Positions 44,762 through 55,985 of a stretch of DNA of 64,000 nt are shown piece by piece (the first letter of the stretch is position 1; each line of letters opens with the position of its first letter). The stretch covers positions 51,561,493 through 51,625,492 of the forward strand of contig OX419759.1 of assembly GCA_948567375.1 (NCBI GenBank), written 5' to 3'. The notes below the pieces were generated by a model. That model was not told the DNA's origin. It was given only the letters and a program-made list of their open reading frames with translations, and made no database searches. Source of the DNA: Lunularia cruciata (taxonomy: Eukaryota; Streptophyta; Marchantiopsida; Lunulariales; Lunulariaceae). The position numbers and the translations under genes are program-made.

Positions 44762-45591
44762 ATGGCAGCAACTATGGTATCCTCCTCTGGCACTTTATCA
44801 GGACTTCGTGGTGTCCAGCTAAATGCCATCAGCAAGAGCGCTGTTCCCAGATCTGTTGGATTGTCGAAGTCTCCAATGGTTGCCTGGAGGATGAGATCTA
44901 TCCGTTGTGAAGGTATTAGAGAAACAGTAGACAAGAACACAAAGAAGGATATCACAAGGGAGGAAATTCTGCAGAACCAGGAAACAAATGATTCTGACAA
45001 ACAATCAGTTTTCGGTGCTAAACCCAACTCCGGTTCTTTCTACCCCAGGCCCCGAGATTGAAAGGCGACCAGAAACCGGAGACAAGAGTATCGGAAGCAT
45101 ATTCGCATTCGACGGTGCTGCTCCAGAGACAATAAACGGTCGACTTGTAAGTATTGAAGCATCCGCCACTTCGAGCAGTTCCTGTGCTATTCCTGATATG
45201 TTATGATTGTGGCAACCTTTTCTTCCCTGCAGCAGTTGGTCGCGAAACATGTTAAGACAAAGTAGATATTCACTTCACTTTACTTGAAAATTTGCAGGCA
45301 ATGGTTGGAATCGTGTGGGCAGCCATTGCAGAGAGGATCACGGGCCTCACTGTATTCGACCAGCTGTATACTCAAGGAACAGGACTAGTTTTCTACGTAG
45401 CAGTCGTGCCACTAATTGCGTATGCCTCAATTGTTCCAATGCTGAATGGGGAGTCATCGGATGCCCGAAGTTCCGGCCCGTTTACAGCGAGGGCTGAGCG
45501 ATGAAATGGGCGCCTAGCAATGTTGAGATTTCTGTGTCTTGTACTAACAGAAAGCTTTATCCATGCTCCAGTGTTCAAAACTTTCTTCTAA
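44762..45591 (+). pseudogene. ELIP pseudogene, recent (psELIP-D)
   Basis: Exon 1 (44762-45146) and exon 2 (45298-45591) with a 151-bp intron nearly the same as that of ELIP-C. Two lesions stop it. One C too many in a run at 45050-45053 (after SFYPRP) shifts the frame, and TGA (45502-45504) replaces the Trp codon of the helix III ERWNGR motif. Exon 1 is otherwise 9 bases shorter than that of C, through loss of three codons in the transit peptide. The TATA box, splice sites and AATAAA (45866-45871) all remain, so it could make an RNA but not a full protein. The first 130 bases or so differ clearly from C, the rest hardly at all. Confidence 0.93.
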
Positions 45592-45672
45592 GCATTCGCT
45601 TGAGCAGTAGAAATTTGCCGGAGAGGTAGAATTGAGCGGTAGAAGACCGATCTTCACGACCGGTTTTCACGA

Positions 45673-45704
45673 CCGGTTTTCACGATCTTCATGGTGAAAA
45701 CCGG
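45673..45704. repeat. Perfect 11-bp hairpin in the psELIP-D 3' region
   Basis: CCGGTTTTCAC (45673-45683) and its exact reverse complement (45694-45704) around a 10-base loop. It comes with a short tandem gain of a TTTTCACGACCGG-like unit. ELIP-C has an imperfect version of the hairpin near 36288. Confidence 0.85.
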
Positions 45705-45959
45705 AGAACTCTATTGAACTGAAATGTAAATTCTGTATCATTACCTTAATGTAGTCAGTGACACTGGATCTCGGGGTCAACTCAACTGATGTCACAAGAG
45801 AGTATTGCTCATGCATCTCTCGTTTGTAATATTACACAGATAGAAGTACTTGATCAGTTGCATCTAATAAAGCTTATTACTACCACCCTCGGTGTTTACA
45901 TTTCATCGTTTTTGACTAGTGAAGAAATTCTTCCCACATCTCAGTTCTGCAAACACTGG

Positions 45960-48900
45960 CCAGAGGTTCAAGATTACTAGTGACTTCGTAAGGTTGTTCC
46001 TTCCGACTCCGGAAATCTCTAATCTCTGCCCTGTACTCCAGACCGGTCAGACAGAATCACTGCTCTATAAACACTACACTTTGGCATCGAGTTTTTCCTT
46101 ACCTTGCTTCCTTAGTGTTAAGTCGTAATTCAACTTTCCAGTGATGATGGAACAGGGAGTCGGAGTCGATGAAAAATGTTCAAGCAGCAACTGTAATTAT
46201 TTCACTTATCCGAAAGTAAAACCTCCACTGTAAAACGATAACTCCGTTTTACCAGCACGTAAACTATAATATCCCATCATACTCTCATCTCTATCTTAGT
46301 GGTTACTTAACAATTACTAATCTGAACAATTATAAGAAAGAAATGACAACTGCAGTCTTCTTCATTTCATTAGAATAACGCATGGCAAATTCTTAATTCT
46401 TCACACATAGTTAACACTTATTCCTTGCGTTGAATGAAAGTTTACATGCGTTCCTGCACCCAAAATAGCCTCCTCTATTCATTTTGTGGTTTTCACGTTA
46501 TTGTTAAGTACAAGTAAACTCGGTGCATTCCGTATGTGGCGATCGTCTCGTATTTAAGTGTTTTCCATATTCTCTAGAGTGTACATATTAATGTTCGGTA
46601 TAATTTTCTTTCTTAGTTATTTGTTAGTTTTGTACTTCTCCTTATTCTCAGTGAGTTCTCTGTTTATGAATTTTCGTTATGTCTGCACTTTTTGCACTTG
46701 AGTGGAGTTATATCCCTTATGTTCGAGATCTTTATGCTGAGCTAGCAGATAGAAAACAGTTCAAATTAGCCGACAGTATTTCGAATGACTATATAAAAGA
46801 TAAAGGAAAGCGATGAAAATTTTTGATACTTTGTAACTTTCTGACCTCTTGAGTTCTCGTAAACAAGATAATGAATGACGAAACTTGAAAGCAAGAAAGC
46901 ACACCCTTACATTTACCTCGTGTTTGTGTGTAGAGGAATTACAATGATTCGACCAATGTCATATTTCTCACTAATGACTGTGATGATGGTCTACTTTGAA
47001 ATTACAGAAGTACGGAGGTAAGGGCTTTTGATATGTCCAGACATAGAAGGCAAGACTGAAATTATGGATAATAATAAGAGCAATTTCACAATATGATCCT
47101 GTTTCGTTCGGTATTAATAATTTGCCCGTGACTTGAATGAGCGTCGCTCGTGCCCGTGCTACTTCGCCCGTGCATTCATAGAGCCTAATGTGCATGTAAC
47201 ATTCACACATACTGACTAAACGCTTTTAGTGGAACGATTTGCAGTCATACCCCATCCAATTCCATAAACTTAGTGTGTTTATTAATCTATAAACGTATCA
47301 TAACCAAACAAAAATTCACTAGATCTGTAATGGAAGAGCACTAAGGTGCATATGTGGACAAAATATGGGAGGATTTTTCTTTGATATGAAGCATTTAACA
47401 TGTATTTTAGGACTTCACCTCCATAACCGATCACGAAATAACACGTCATTTCATTGAAGTTCTGAAGCTATAACCTGACGATCTCGAGTTAATTAGATGA
47501 TCGTTTGAATTTCAAAATCATCTATTTTGGGTACCAGGCATTTCTTGGATCATATGGGAAATGATTAAGACCAATTTCATAAGAAGATTTGCTCTTATTG
47601 GTGGAAATGTACAAAATTCACCTGAAATCTTTTGCTATCAAAGAGGCAGACATACATACTGTGATGTCCCATATCGCCACGATCTCTCGTTCACGGGCGA
47701 CTCTCAGGCACAATCAGAATAAAATAACAGGGTCTTATGGTCGAAATAATGTCATATTGTGAAATTCCTCTAATAATAATGATGGACTTTGAAACTGCAT
47801 TGCAAACCTGTTCCTGTCGACCTCATTCTTCTCAGTGCCATTACCTGCTCTGACAGGGAGTCCATTGTTTTGGTCTTCAGCATTATTATATTTAATAGCA
47901 TTGTCAAGCCGAGATTATTTTGCAGTAGTGTTGTGCTTTAGGACCGCAATTAATGTAAAGAGGGACATCTATGGATGTTGTATCATATTCTAGAGGGTTT
48001 TAATGAGGCACTTATGGATTTTATGTAGCGATTTTGCCGATAATTTTTTCCCTCTTTCGAGTCTTGTAGGGTTTAATTCGGAATTAGATGTCCAAATATT
48101 CTGGATTTTTGGGAAAAAGGTCAAGATTGATATTATTATATCTGATTGCTGAGATTGTGATTTCAGAATGATATTTTTATATCAAATCTGCGTAGAATTA
48201 TTTGTAGAAAGCATTCAGGTTAGAATATGAAAAATCTGTTCATATTCTTGGACAGTGGGACGTCAACTCTCCGTATAGTTCCTTTAACTATCTTGGGATT
48301 TCTATATGAAACATTTTGCTTTTTCTAGAATAATTTGAAATTTGATTATCAGATCAATTTGATTTATTTTTGAAAAATATGATGATTATTTAACAGTGCA
48401 GATGGTCTGATAATATTTTTACGGGTGCAAAAATTTAAACTGAACTACAAATGAGAGTTACAGAATAGCATTTTTCTTGATCTATTTTCGAGGGTGCATA
48501 TATGTAGACTTCAATCAAGTAAGATCATCATGGATATATTCTATAAACCATATGGACGAGAATACATTGAAAAGTTAAATACTATCAAGCTTACAGTTAT
48601 ATTTTTTAGTGACTAAATGCTAAAATATGAGTTTGGAATAAAATTAATATCTAGACTTTGATCTCATATATAAAGATGAAATCCTTATATATCATAAAAA
48701 TGTATTTTAGAATTGAATTTTTTATTCTTAGCAATTCAGTATCAGACCCAAATGATAAACTGATATTGAATTTCTGTTTTTTTCAAAACCTAACTATTGA
48801 TTAGATTGCAATTTCATTTAGAGTATGATATTGAATTCACTTGTATTAAGGATATTAATATTGATGTTTGTGTGTAAGAGAATTGGTGTAAATTTGATTT

Positions 48901-50887
48901 GCCAATTTATTTATACAATTTATTTTACAAAGATTAACAAGAGATTTAAGATAAATCCATCCTCTGTATATAATAGAAACCCTTATTTTTAAAATAGAGA
49001 ATATATACATGTTAATACTCGTGTGGTTGTAACACACTTTAATTATTAAGGTGTGTTACGACCTCCAATAAGTCTTAACATGTTCAACATTATTAATTTG
49101 GGGGAGTCATGCTTAATTTTTATGAAATCCGTATTACCATAAAACCTCAAATGATTTTGAATCTAGGTATAAGGTTATAAAACTCAAGGTTTCAGGCCTA
49201 TAAGATGTAGTTAAACTGATTCATTACCCTGTATGGGGTTGTAAAAGTGCGGAAAACATTTTGATAAAAATGATACAAACTGATAAAGAAAACCTTTTGG
49301 TGCATGTAGTCATCTTTTTGCTCTAAGTGGAACTGACTTTTTCTCTCTTCCGTAGCATCTCACTTTAGTTTGTGAATTCTCTTGAGTAATTTTTTATCAA
49401 TGTGTTGGAAGTTGGATTGGAGTGTGATTGAATTGCATGAGGATATCCATAATCACTTCAAAAAGATCAAGAAGTAAGAAAAGGTGATTCAATTTGTACT
49501 CTAGCATCTCCTTGAGTAATTCTAGGAGTTCAAATGAAGATAGAGAAAAAAAGAATAGTCAATCAAGATAGAGAAAAACCATCATTAAGAACTTACTTTA
49601 AGCAGAAGAAAAAAAATATAACCATGACTAAGTAATATCATCAAGATGCTATTTTACATAGAATAGTTGATGGGAAGCATCATTTTATCGTAAAAGCTAT
49701 CTAAATGTCATGATGCTAGTGGAGGATGAAGGCTATCACAATGCATATCTCCTAAATTTTCAACTCTATAAAGATATTGGTCAAGTAAAATTTCTTGATC
49801 TCACTCACCTTCAATAAGGCAAAGATGTCCTATTGTTGACTTCATGACAAGATGATGAAATTTATCAAAGATAGAAGTATTATGAAAGGAAAGAAGATGA
49901 AATATTCATAAACATTAGAAGATGGATACAAAATACCTCATTGGATGTGCTCGATTCATGTTCAAGTAAGATAATGGAGTAACTTGAAACATATCCCTTA
50001 ATAGGTAGAAAATAGACTTAGTGTTGTATTGGAGAGAGAGCAAGAACCAAAGACCAAGAATGAAGGTTTGGGATCAAGAGCTATCCTCTATTTATGTAGG
50101 ACTTTGTAAGTAACAAGTTTTTGTTTGATTTATCAAATTTTCTGTGACAATATTTTGTAATTTTTGGGATTTTGATTGAAATTAAAGACATCTTGATTGT
50201 TGTACTAAGACGTTCAAGACTCTTAGAAATCTTAGAAGTTAGGTTTAAGATAGAGGAAGACTTATATGGTGTTATGCACTATAAAACCAAACTCATTCAA
50301 CTCACTTACTGCATTGTCATCTTATCTTTGATTTTATGATTTTTTATTTTTTTTGTTTATATATATATATATATATATTTTATTTTATTTTTTAAAAATT
50401 TTCAGGTCTTTTGACCTTTAGATCACGGAGCTTTATATATTTCAGATTTCAAGAAATACATTTAACCTTACCTTAACTTTGGCACATCGATTCAAATGCA
50501 TCCTAGTTGGCAAGAAAACTCAGCAATATCTATTTTAGCTTGACGTGGCACGGGAGTCCTACTTGGCATCTAATGTCACTTGAACAACTAACGGTGTTCT
50601 AGTTATCCCAGTCATACTTGGAAGATTCAATTTCACGTCGAACATGGCCGGTCAACTTTGTTTCTCGTGGTAACTCGAAAACGGACTGGAATTTCCTACG
50701 ATTGAGGATTTCCGAGTCGACTGTCACTTAACTGTTTTGGGGAACGATGTTTGATCTATACATGGAATTTCAGTATGTGTAAATTCAGGGCAAATGGTTT
50801 ACTGAGAAAGATCAAATCATCCATCACCCGGCTTGGGGCGGAATGCAGGGTGGATGAGTGGAACAATAGATTTCGCACAGAGTTCCA
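45960..50887. other. Long AT-rich stretch without recognised genes
   Basis: Homology to the ELIP-C flank ends at about 45955. After that I see no gene, RNA or complete element. AT content rises sharply between about 48000 and 50450. A TA dinucleotide run lies at about 50359-50378. Frames at 46971-47210 and 48855-49037 are short and unsupported. Confidence 0.45.
50359..50378. repeat. TA microsatellite
   Basis: A run of about ten TA units inside T-rich sequence. Confidence 0.85.
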
Positions 50888-51100
50888 GACTGCAGTTCAG
50901 CTCGAAACGAACAAACCAGATTTTCAAGTTGAATGAATTCGACACGCAGTTGCGGTCGGACTGGTGTTCAACGAGAAACAGAACAAATTCGACTTCCGAA
51001 CCGGATAGAAGATTCGGCCCAGTCTGGCGTTCAATCCCGAAGCACAAGAGATTCAAATTTCGGGCCGGAATGGAATTCCACCAGAATAGCTTAAAATTTT
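50888..51100. repeat. Degenerate tandem array, about 65-bp units
   Basis: Three weakly similar units with starts such as GACTGCAGTTCAGCTCG (50888), GACTGGTGTTCAACGAG (about 50957) and GTCTGGCGTTCAATCCCG (about 51022). Each is followed by an ACA-rich block and TTC..A.TT sequence. It is GC-richer than its surroundings. Confidence 0.5.
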
Positions 51101-53026
51101 GAGGTTGGATGGGAGGCTCGGCCTCAAGTTTGGGCAGGAGGTTCACCGGTTGCCAAACTCCGCGCTATGAACGTAGAATGAACCCGCCTAACTTTGGTTG
51201 GTAGGGTGGACACGTGGCAGGCCAATGTCTCTACCATCCCGGAGGCTCCTCACTTGATTACGCTGCGAGTAAACTTCTCAGGGTGAGCAAGGAAAATCAG
51301 AGTGGGTAGATCCGAAATGCTTTGAAGAGCGTTCGACGCCACGGTGTCTTCTCAATTGGATTGTGGTTGTCAAGAACCTGGAGCCTTTTACTTCCTCTTG
51401 TGCTAAGGAGGCGTTGGATTTCTTCATTCCCTGCGATCCGCCGCTCAATCAGGGTAGAGAGAATGCGGGAGGATTGGTGTGTCATGTTCTCCTCTCCTGT
51501 GGCAACCACAGTACTTAGAATTTGAAAGAGAATTCAAGCTAACATGCTTGGTGCATTAAACTTAATGACAATCCCATGTCGAGAATCTTCCCAGGTTGAA
51601 CTGTAGGACCTGAAGTAAAGCCGGGAGTCTGAGCAAGATCCACTGTAGATTGTGTAGCTTATACTTGTAATCGGCTGCAACAGAGTGTGAACTATATCAG
51701 TTGCTCGGTTCTATGGTATGAGATATCCGTTAATCGATTCAGCTGTTTGATGTCTGACTTTTAGGTGAAGTAGTGTGAGGAGTTACCGTGTTGCTTGTTT
51801 GTCGCTTTCCAAGACTCTTCATACCGCAGTGATAGACCCAATGGAATTCTTATTCGCACGTGCAAAATTAGGCGGGAAGTGATACTGTAGGACGATTAAC
51901 CGGCTCTGCGCTTCCAGGTAGAGTATGGTGAGGAGGCGTGCGTTGAGCAAGAAAAAAAGAAACAAGTTGCAACACTCAAAGACGATATGGATGGACTCAG
52001 CGATATACTCGCCCACGGATTACTTGGAGGGAGGAAGAGGGGAGAGCGCTACTGTATTCAGGGGAAAGCGTTTCCTTGCATCTGAGCGGTAAGGCGCCTG
52101 GAGTTTGAATACTTAACGATGAGTTTCGATGCTTGGGCTTGTTTCCGTTGCTTCTCCTTCAGACTACCGATTATAAAAGACACGTTGTAAGTATCAAGAT
52201 CACCTCTCCTCATGTTGTTAATTCTACGACTAGTAAGCCAACGTGTTCCTGTTCTCTACGCGCACTTGCTTCTTTTGTGCTCTTCCACGTCAACTTGCTA
52301 TGGGGTCACACTAATCTAATGTAACCTTCATGCAAAAGTAGATAGAGACGTCGGAGCTTGCGAACTAGGGTGAAGAATGCGTACAAGACCATGAGTGCTG
52401 GACCAGATTGTTTCGGGAACCCAGGGAAATCAACGAGGTATGTAAGCTTACTCCTCTTGCTCTTGTATATCTCTAATAAGTCATATGTGTTAATTTCAGA
52501 ACGGGTCTGTGCTTATGCCTTCTAAGAGGAGTCGCACCCATAGACAGCTGTAAAGAGGCATGTTCAAGTGTTGTTTATCGAGGGTAAGACGGGCTTGCTC
52601 TTTAGGTGAATTGACTTTCTGGTTTAGTACTAGCTACCTATTGCCTCTAGCCGTCACCATAGCATCGTTGTCGGATTGCGTTGAAGCCCAGACTAGCTGG
52701 GAGTATAGAGACAAATCTACTAGTATAGAGTCAGTAGTTCCAGTTGCTATTTGTGTATTTCAGTCTTGAGAGAATAGACGCTTGTCTACTGTAGACAATT
52801 TGGGAAGTCTGGAGTTCTCCGTAGCAAAATGCAGGAGAGTCCAGGTTGATCATGCTGTGCCGTTGTGATTACAAATTCAAACTGTTTATTAGGGGATTCT
52901 TCCTTCATTTTTCATCGGGACATGATCGCTATCGAATCTCCGCAAGGAATGAACGGGAAGTGAGTCACGTTGTTCTAGTCAATGCATCTCGCGTATCATT
53001 GTCTAGGACACTAAATCTGCATTAGC
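51101..53026. other. No gene recognised
   Basis: Short frames only. It could contain upstream exons or the promoter of the 53027 frame, but I cannot place them. Confidence 0.35.
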
Positions 53027-53566
53027 ATGTGCAGTATTCCTGTAAGCTTTGGACGTGGATGGAATGTAGATTCTGATACAACACATTTTGTGGGGTTATT
53101 GGAACAGAACATACCCATGGAGCGGTTCCGCTCGTATGTAGGATGTACAGTGGTGAGATACAAAGAGCTGCACGGTTGTGTCGCTCTTCGCCTGAAGCTT
53201 TTTGTTCTCAGGCCGGGAAATCTCACCGAGGCAGATGCGACCCCATTAAGCATCGGGGTATGTGACGAGAAAATGCCTCCGCATGTATGGGTAGATGATG
53301 ATCCTATGGATTACGAATACTTCGCAGCATGGTTTCTAAATCCGTCCTTACCAACAGAGCACGTTCAGATAGAGGAACTTCTTGTTGATGACTGTTACAA
53401 GCTTGTAGGACCCGCTGGTCTAACTCGTATGTGGAAAGCGAAGGTCAGAATAAAACTGAGCTGGGGCAATCACAAGGTTGTTTTGGGCGATTTGGCATCA
53501 GATTTCGCCATCGGTTTCTACAAGCCCACGATATTAGGCACCATTACTGGGCTTGGAGGACAATGA
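53027..53566 (+). CDS. Hypothetical protein, 179 residues
   Basis: A single open frame of 179 codons, the longest non-transposon, non-ELIP frame in the window. The composition is protein-like: mixed charged and aromatic residues, no low-complexity parts, an acidic patch VWVDDDPMDYEYFAAWFLNP at about residues 88-107, and a C-terminal half with alternating strand-like segments (ARMWKAKVRIKLSWG-type, then VVLGDLASDFAIGFYKP) ending in GTITGLGGQ. There is no signal peptide or membrane span. I do not recognise a family. It may be a lineage-specific single-exon gene or one exon of a larger one. The first ATG is chosen only because it is the first in the frame. Confidence 0.45.
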   Translation: MCSIPVSFGRGWNVDSDTTHFVGLLEQNIPMERFRSYVGCTVVRYKELHGCVALRLKLFVLRPGNLTEADATPLSIGVCDEKMPPHVWVDDDPMDYEYFAAWFLNPSLPTEHVQIEELLVDDCYKLVGPAGLTRMWKAKVRIKLSWGNHKVVLGDLASDFAIGFYKPTILGTITGLGGQ

Positions 53567-55985
53567 CTAGCACATCAACACGGCAACCAATGAAATAGTG
53601 TTCGATTTGATGAGCTCTATTCTCGTCAAAGTGGAGCTTTCACCCCATCATAGTAATAATGAGTCTTTCATAAAGAAAGATCCAGAAATTGCATGTCGCT
53701 GACATTTTGAGTTGTACAGAGTATGTTTGGACATCTTAAACAACTTACATCGCAGTCACCGCGGCTGTTTTCTTCCTGTTGCTTGAATACATTCACGCAT
53801 TAAAGCTTTTATATGCTGAAGTGTTCATTTAAACTTACAACAGATTTGTAACTCTTTGTTCTATCACAGGCGTGCGGTAAAGAGAAAATGTAACTCTCTA
53901 GTTAGGGTCTAAGCAAAGACTAAATGATCTTTTATAGATAAATCCGTGACCCAACTTCAGCTGCATCAGCTTGAAACTGCAGGACAAAAGACCCAATGCG
54001 CCTCAGATCCCCCCTTGACGTGTCCAGCGGAAGATTGAACGTCTCCATGCTGTTGCACGTCAATGAAAGCTCATGCAGTACCATTAGTCCTTCGAATTGT
54101 CTCTCAGTAGAACAATCTGTCGCAAAACAAGCTTTTCTAATCCTTATGAATCTGAATATTGCATTTGTTATAGTCTACTCTACACTCGGTCTGTCGCATC
54201 AGAATTTAAGTAGTAAACTTGTGGTGAACACCATGACGAGGATAGGCCACGCTGTGAATGTAACACCATCCTCAAATAATCTAGTCTAAGAACTTCGAGT
54301 GTCAATGTGTTACTTAGTTTGCACAATGGTTTAGAGCTATTTGTAAATTACGTCCCGTTTATAGAAAGGGGTCCACAATCCACGTAAGACTGAACCGAAC
54401 ACGTAGGTCTGAACTAAATCGGACAGATGCATGTGGGAGAAGCAAGTAAGGAGATATATTAGCAAGCTAGAGATGTAAACTGAAAGAAAATGCGAAATAA
54501 GTAAATAAAAAATTTTAAAATAAAAAGTAAACAAGAAAACACAGCAAAGAATTCATTGTAAAATCATTAGAAAAAATGTAATTAATCAAAATATTTCATG
54601 GTAAATAGAAGCAAAACCTGAAGCCATTCTTGAACTGTAGGCATAACGGATTTGGTATCTTTTGAGAAAAGAAACGAACTCTATATATGGAGTTCGTAAA
54701 TAAATACTAAACCAAAGGAAAGCAAAGGATACCGGTGAAAAAAATATTACGTTGGTAAGTTGGAGCGAGCGGTGACAGAATTGTATAATTATCATATCAT
54801 GCTTCATAGATACACAAGCCCTCAAACACTCAACACTAAAAGCAAGCAATCAGACTTTTGTAATAAACCTGCATGACTACATGAAACACACTCGACTTCA
54901 TATTACCCCACTCACTAGATGTCGAAGTAGTTGGTCAAAAGCCAATACGGCTCGCACTGAGTTTCTGTTGGAATTAACTGTGACCAAAATAAATAAATAA
55001 AACACTTTAGACAAATTGCCACCACACAAATTGTTTGCCAACTATACTCGGGGATGCCACGTCAAACCACCGCGGCGTTTGAGAATAAGTTAAGTCTTTT
55101 GCTAACTGCTTAAATCAAAATGCTAAATATGAATCGATTAAGTCTTTCTCTGTTTGCTTAAATGAAGATGCCAAATATGAGTCGACTAAATCTTTCATGT
55201 GCCTTACATCTTTTAGGTAGGACAAGAACTATTCTTTCGCCAGCATGGAGTCATGATTGCCGACTAGGACCAGCGTGTGACACATCGGACCGAGGAAAAT
55301 CTAACGACTACCGCCAAGTCTTTCTCCCAACTGGGGTATGGGACTGCTAGGTTTGGTGCCAAATTTGAGGTACAGTTGAGTTCAGCTCTGCAATTTTGCA
55401 GCGGCATCATATTTTCTCTCACAAGTGCCTTCAATGTTTCAGTGTCCGATTAAGCAAGTGGTTTTTTGTTGCGGAAATAGCAGCTGTAGGGGACAGAGCA
55501 GAGCGGATTGCATATCCCCCGCAAGTACTGTAGTGTACAAATTGTTCTCTTTGGGAAGCGTTAACCAATTGCAACCTGAACTCAAGATTGCATTCACATG
55601 CATGGAAGGAAATCGAGCCACACATAGATCCTTTCTCAAAGCACTGTCTCCTTGTCTCCAAACCACCAAGAAGGGCGAACACTGTGACTTCGTTACAACT
55701 GCATACAGGTTTCAGACAGGGAGTTTCATCACAACAGAAATGATGGGACTGATAGACAAGTGACTGAATTTATCTTCATATAGCGACTCGGAGTCGAACC
55801 TTCCACCGTTACCGGTCGTCTCCGTTGATTGATCGGACTTCCATCTGGAGAAACAATTCAACTCAGGCATCACAAAAGTTGTCTAAGGGATTGAAGATGT
55901 ACTCAACGGTTCAACTTAGTCTTTCCGACGTCCAGTTTACGTTCTCGTACGATCCTGGAAAAGAAGCAAACTCCTGGATGATCCT
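53567..55985. other. No gene recognised
   Basis: Short frames on both strands. The 112-residue plus frame at 55425 and its antisense partners have no recognisable family. The right end is the 3' flank of the aminoacylase pseudogene. Confidence 0.4.

Noticed and set aside
17446-45591. Reading the ELIPs as light-harvesting antenna (LHC), OHP or SEP proteins
   Set aside because: Three helices with ExxNGR motifs in I and III fit ELIP. OHP and SEP have one or two helices, and LHC proteins have longer loops and further ligands.
47672-47690. Sequence near an snRNA upstream element (GTCCCATATCGCC)
   Set aside because: No TATA box at the fixed spacing and no snRNA sequence downstream.
52080-52115. 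D-arm-like GAGCGGTAAGGCGCCTGG followed by GTTTGAATAC
   Set aside because: It resembles part of a tRNA-Leu or tRNA-Ser, but the stems do not close and no anticodon arm follows.
54586-55763. Overlapping ORFs of 60-112 residues on both strands
   Set aside because: No motif, no splice support, and several mutually antisense frames of similar length, as expected by chance.
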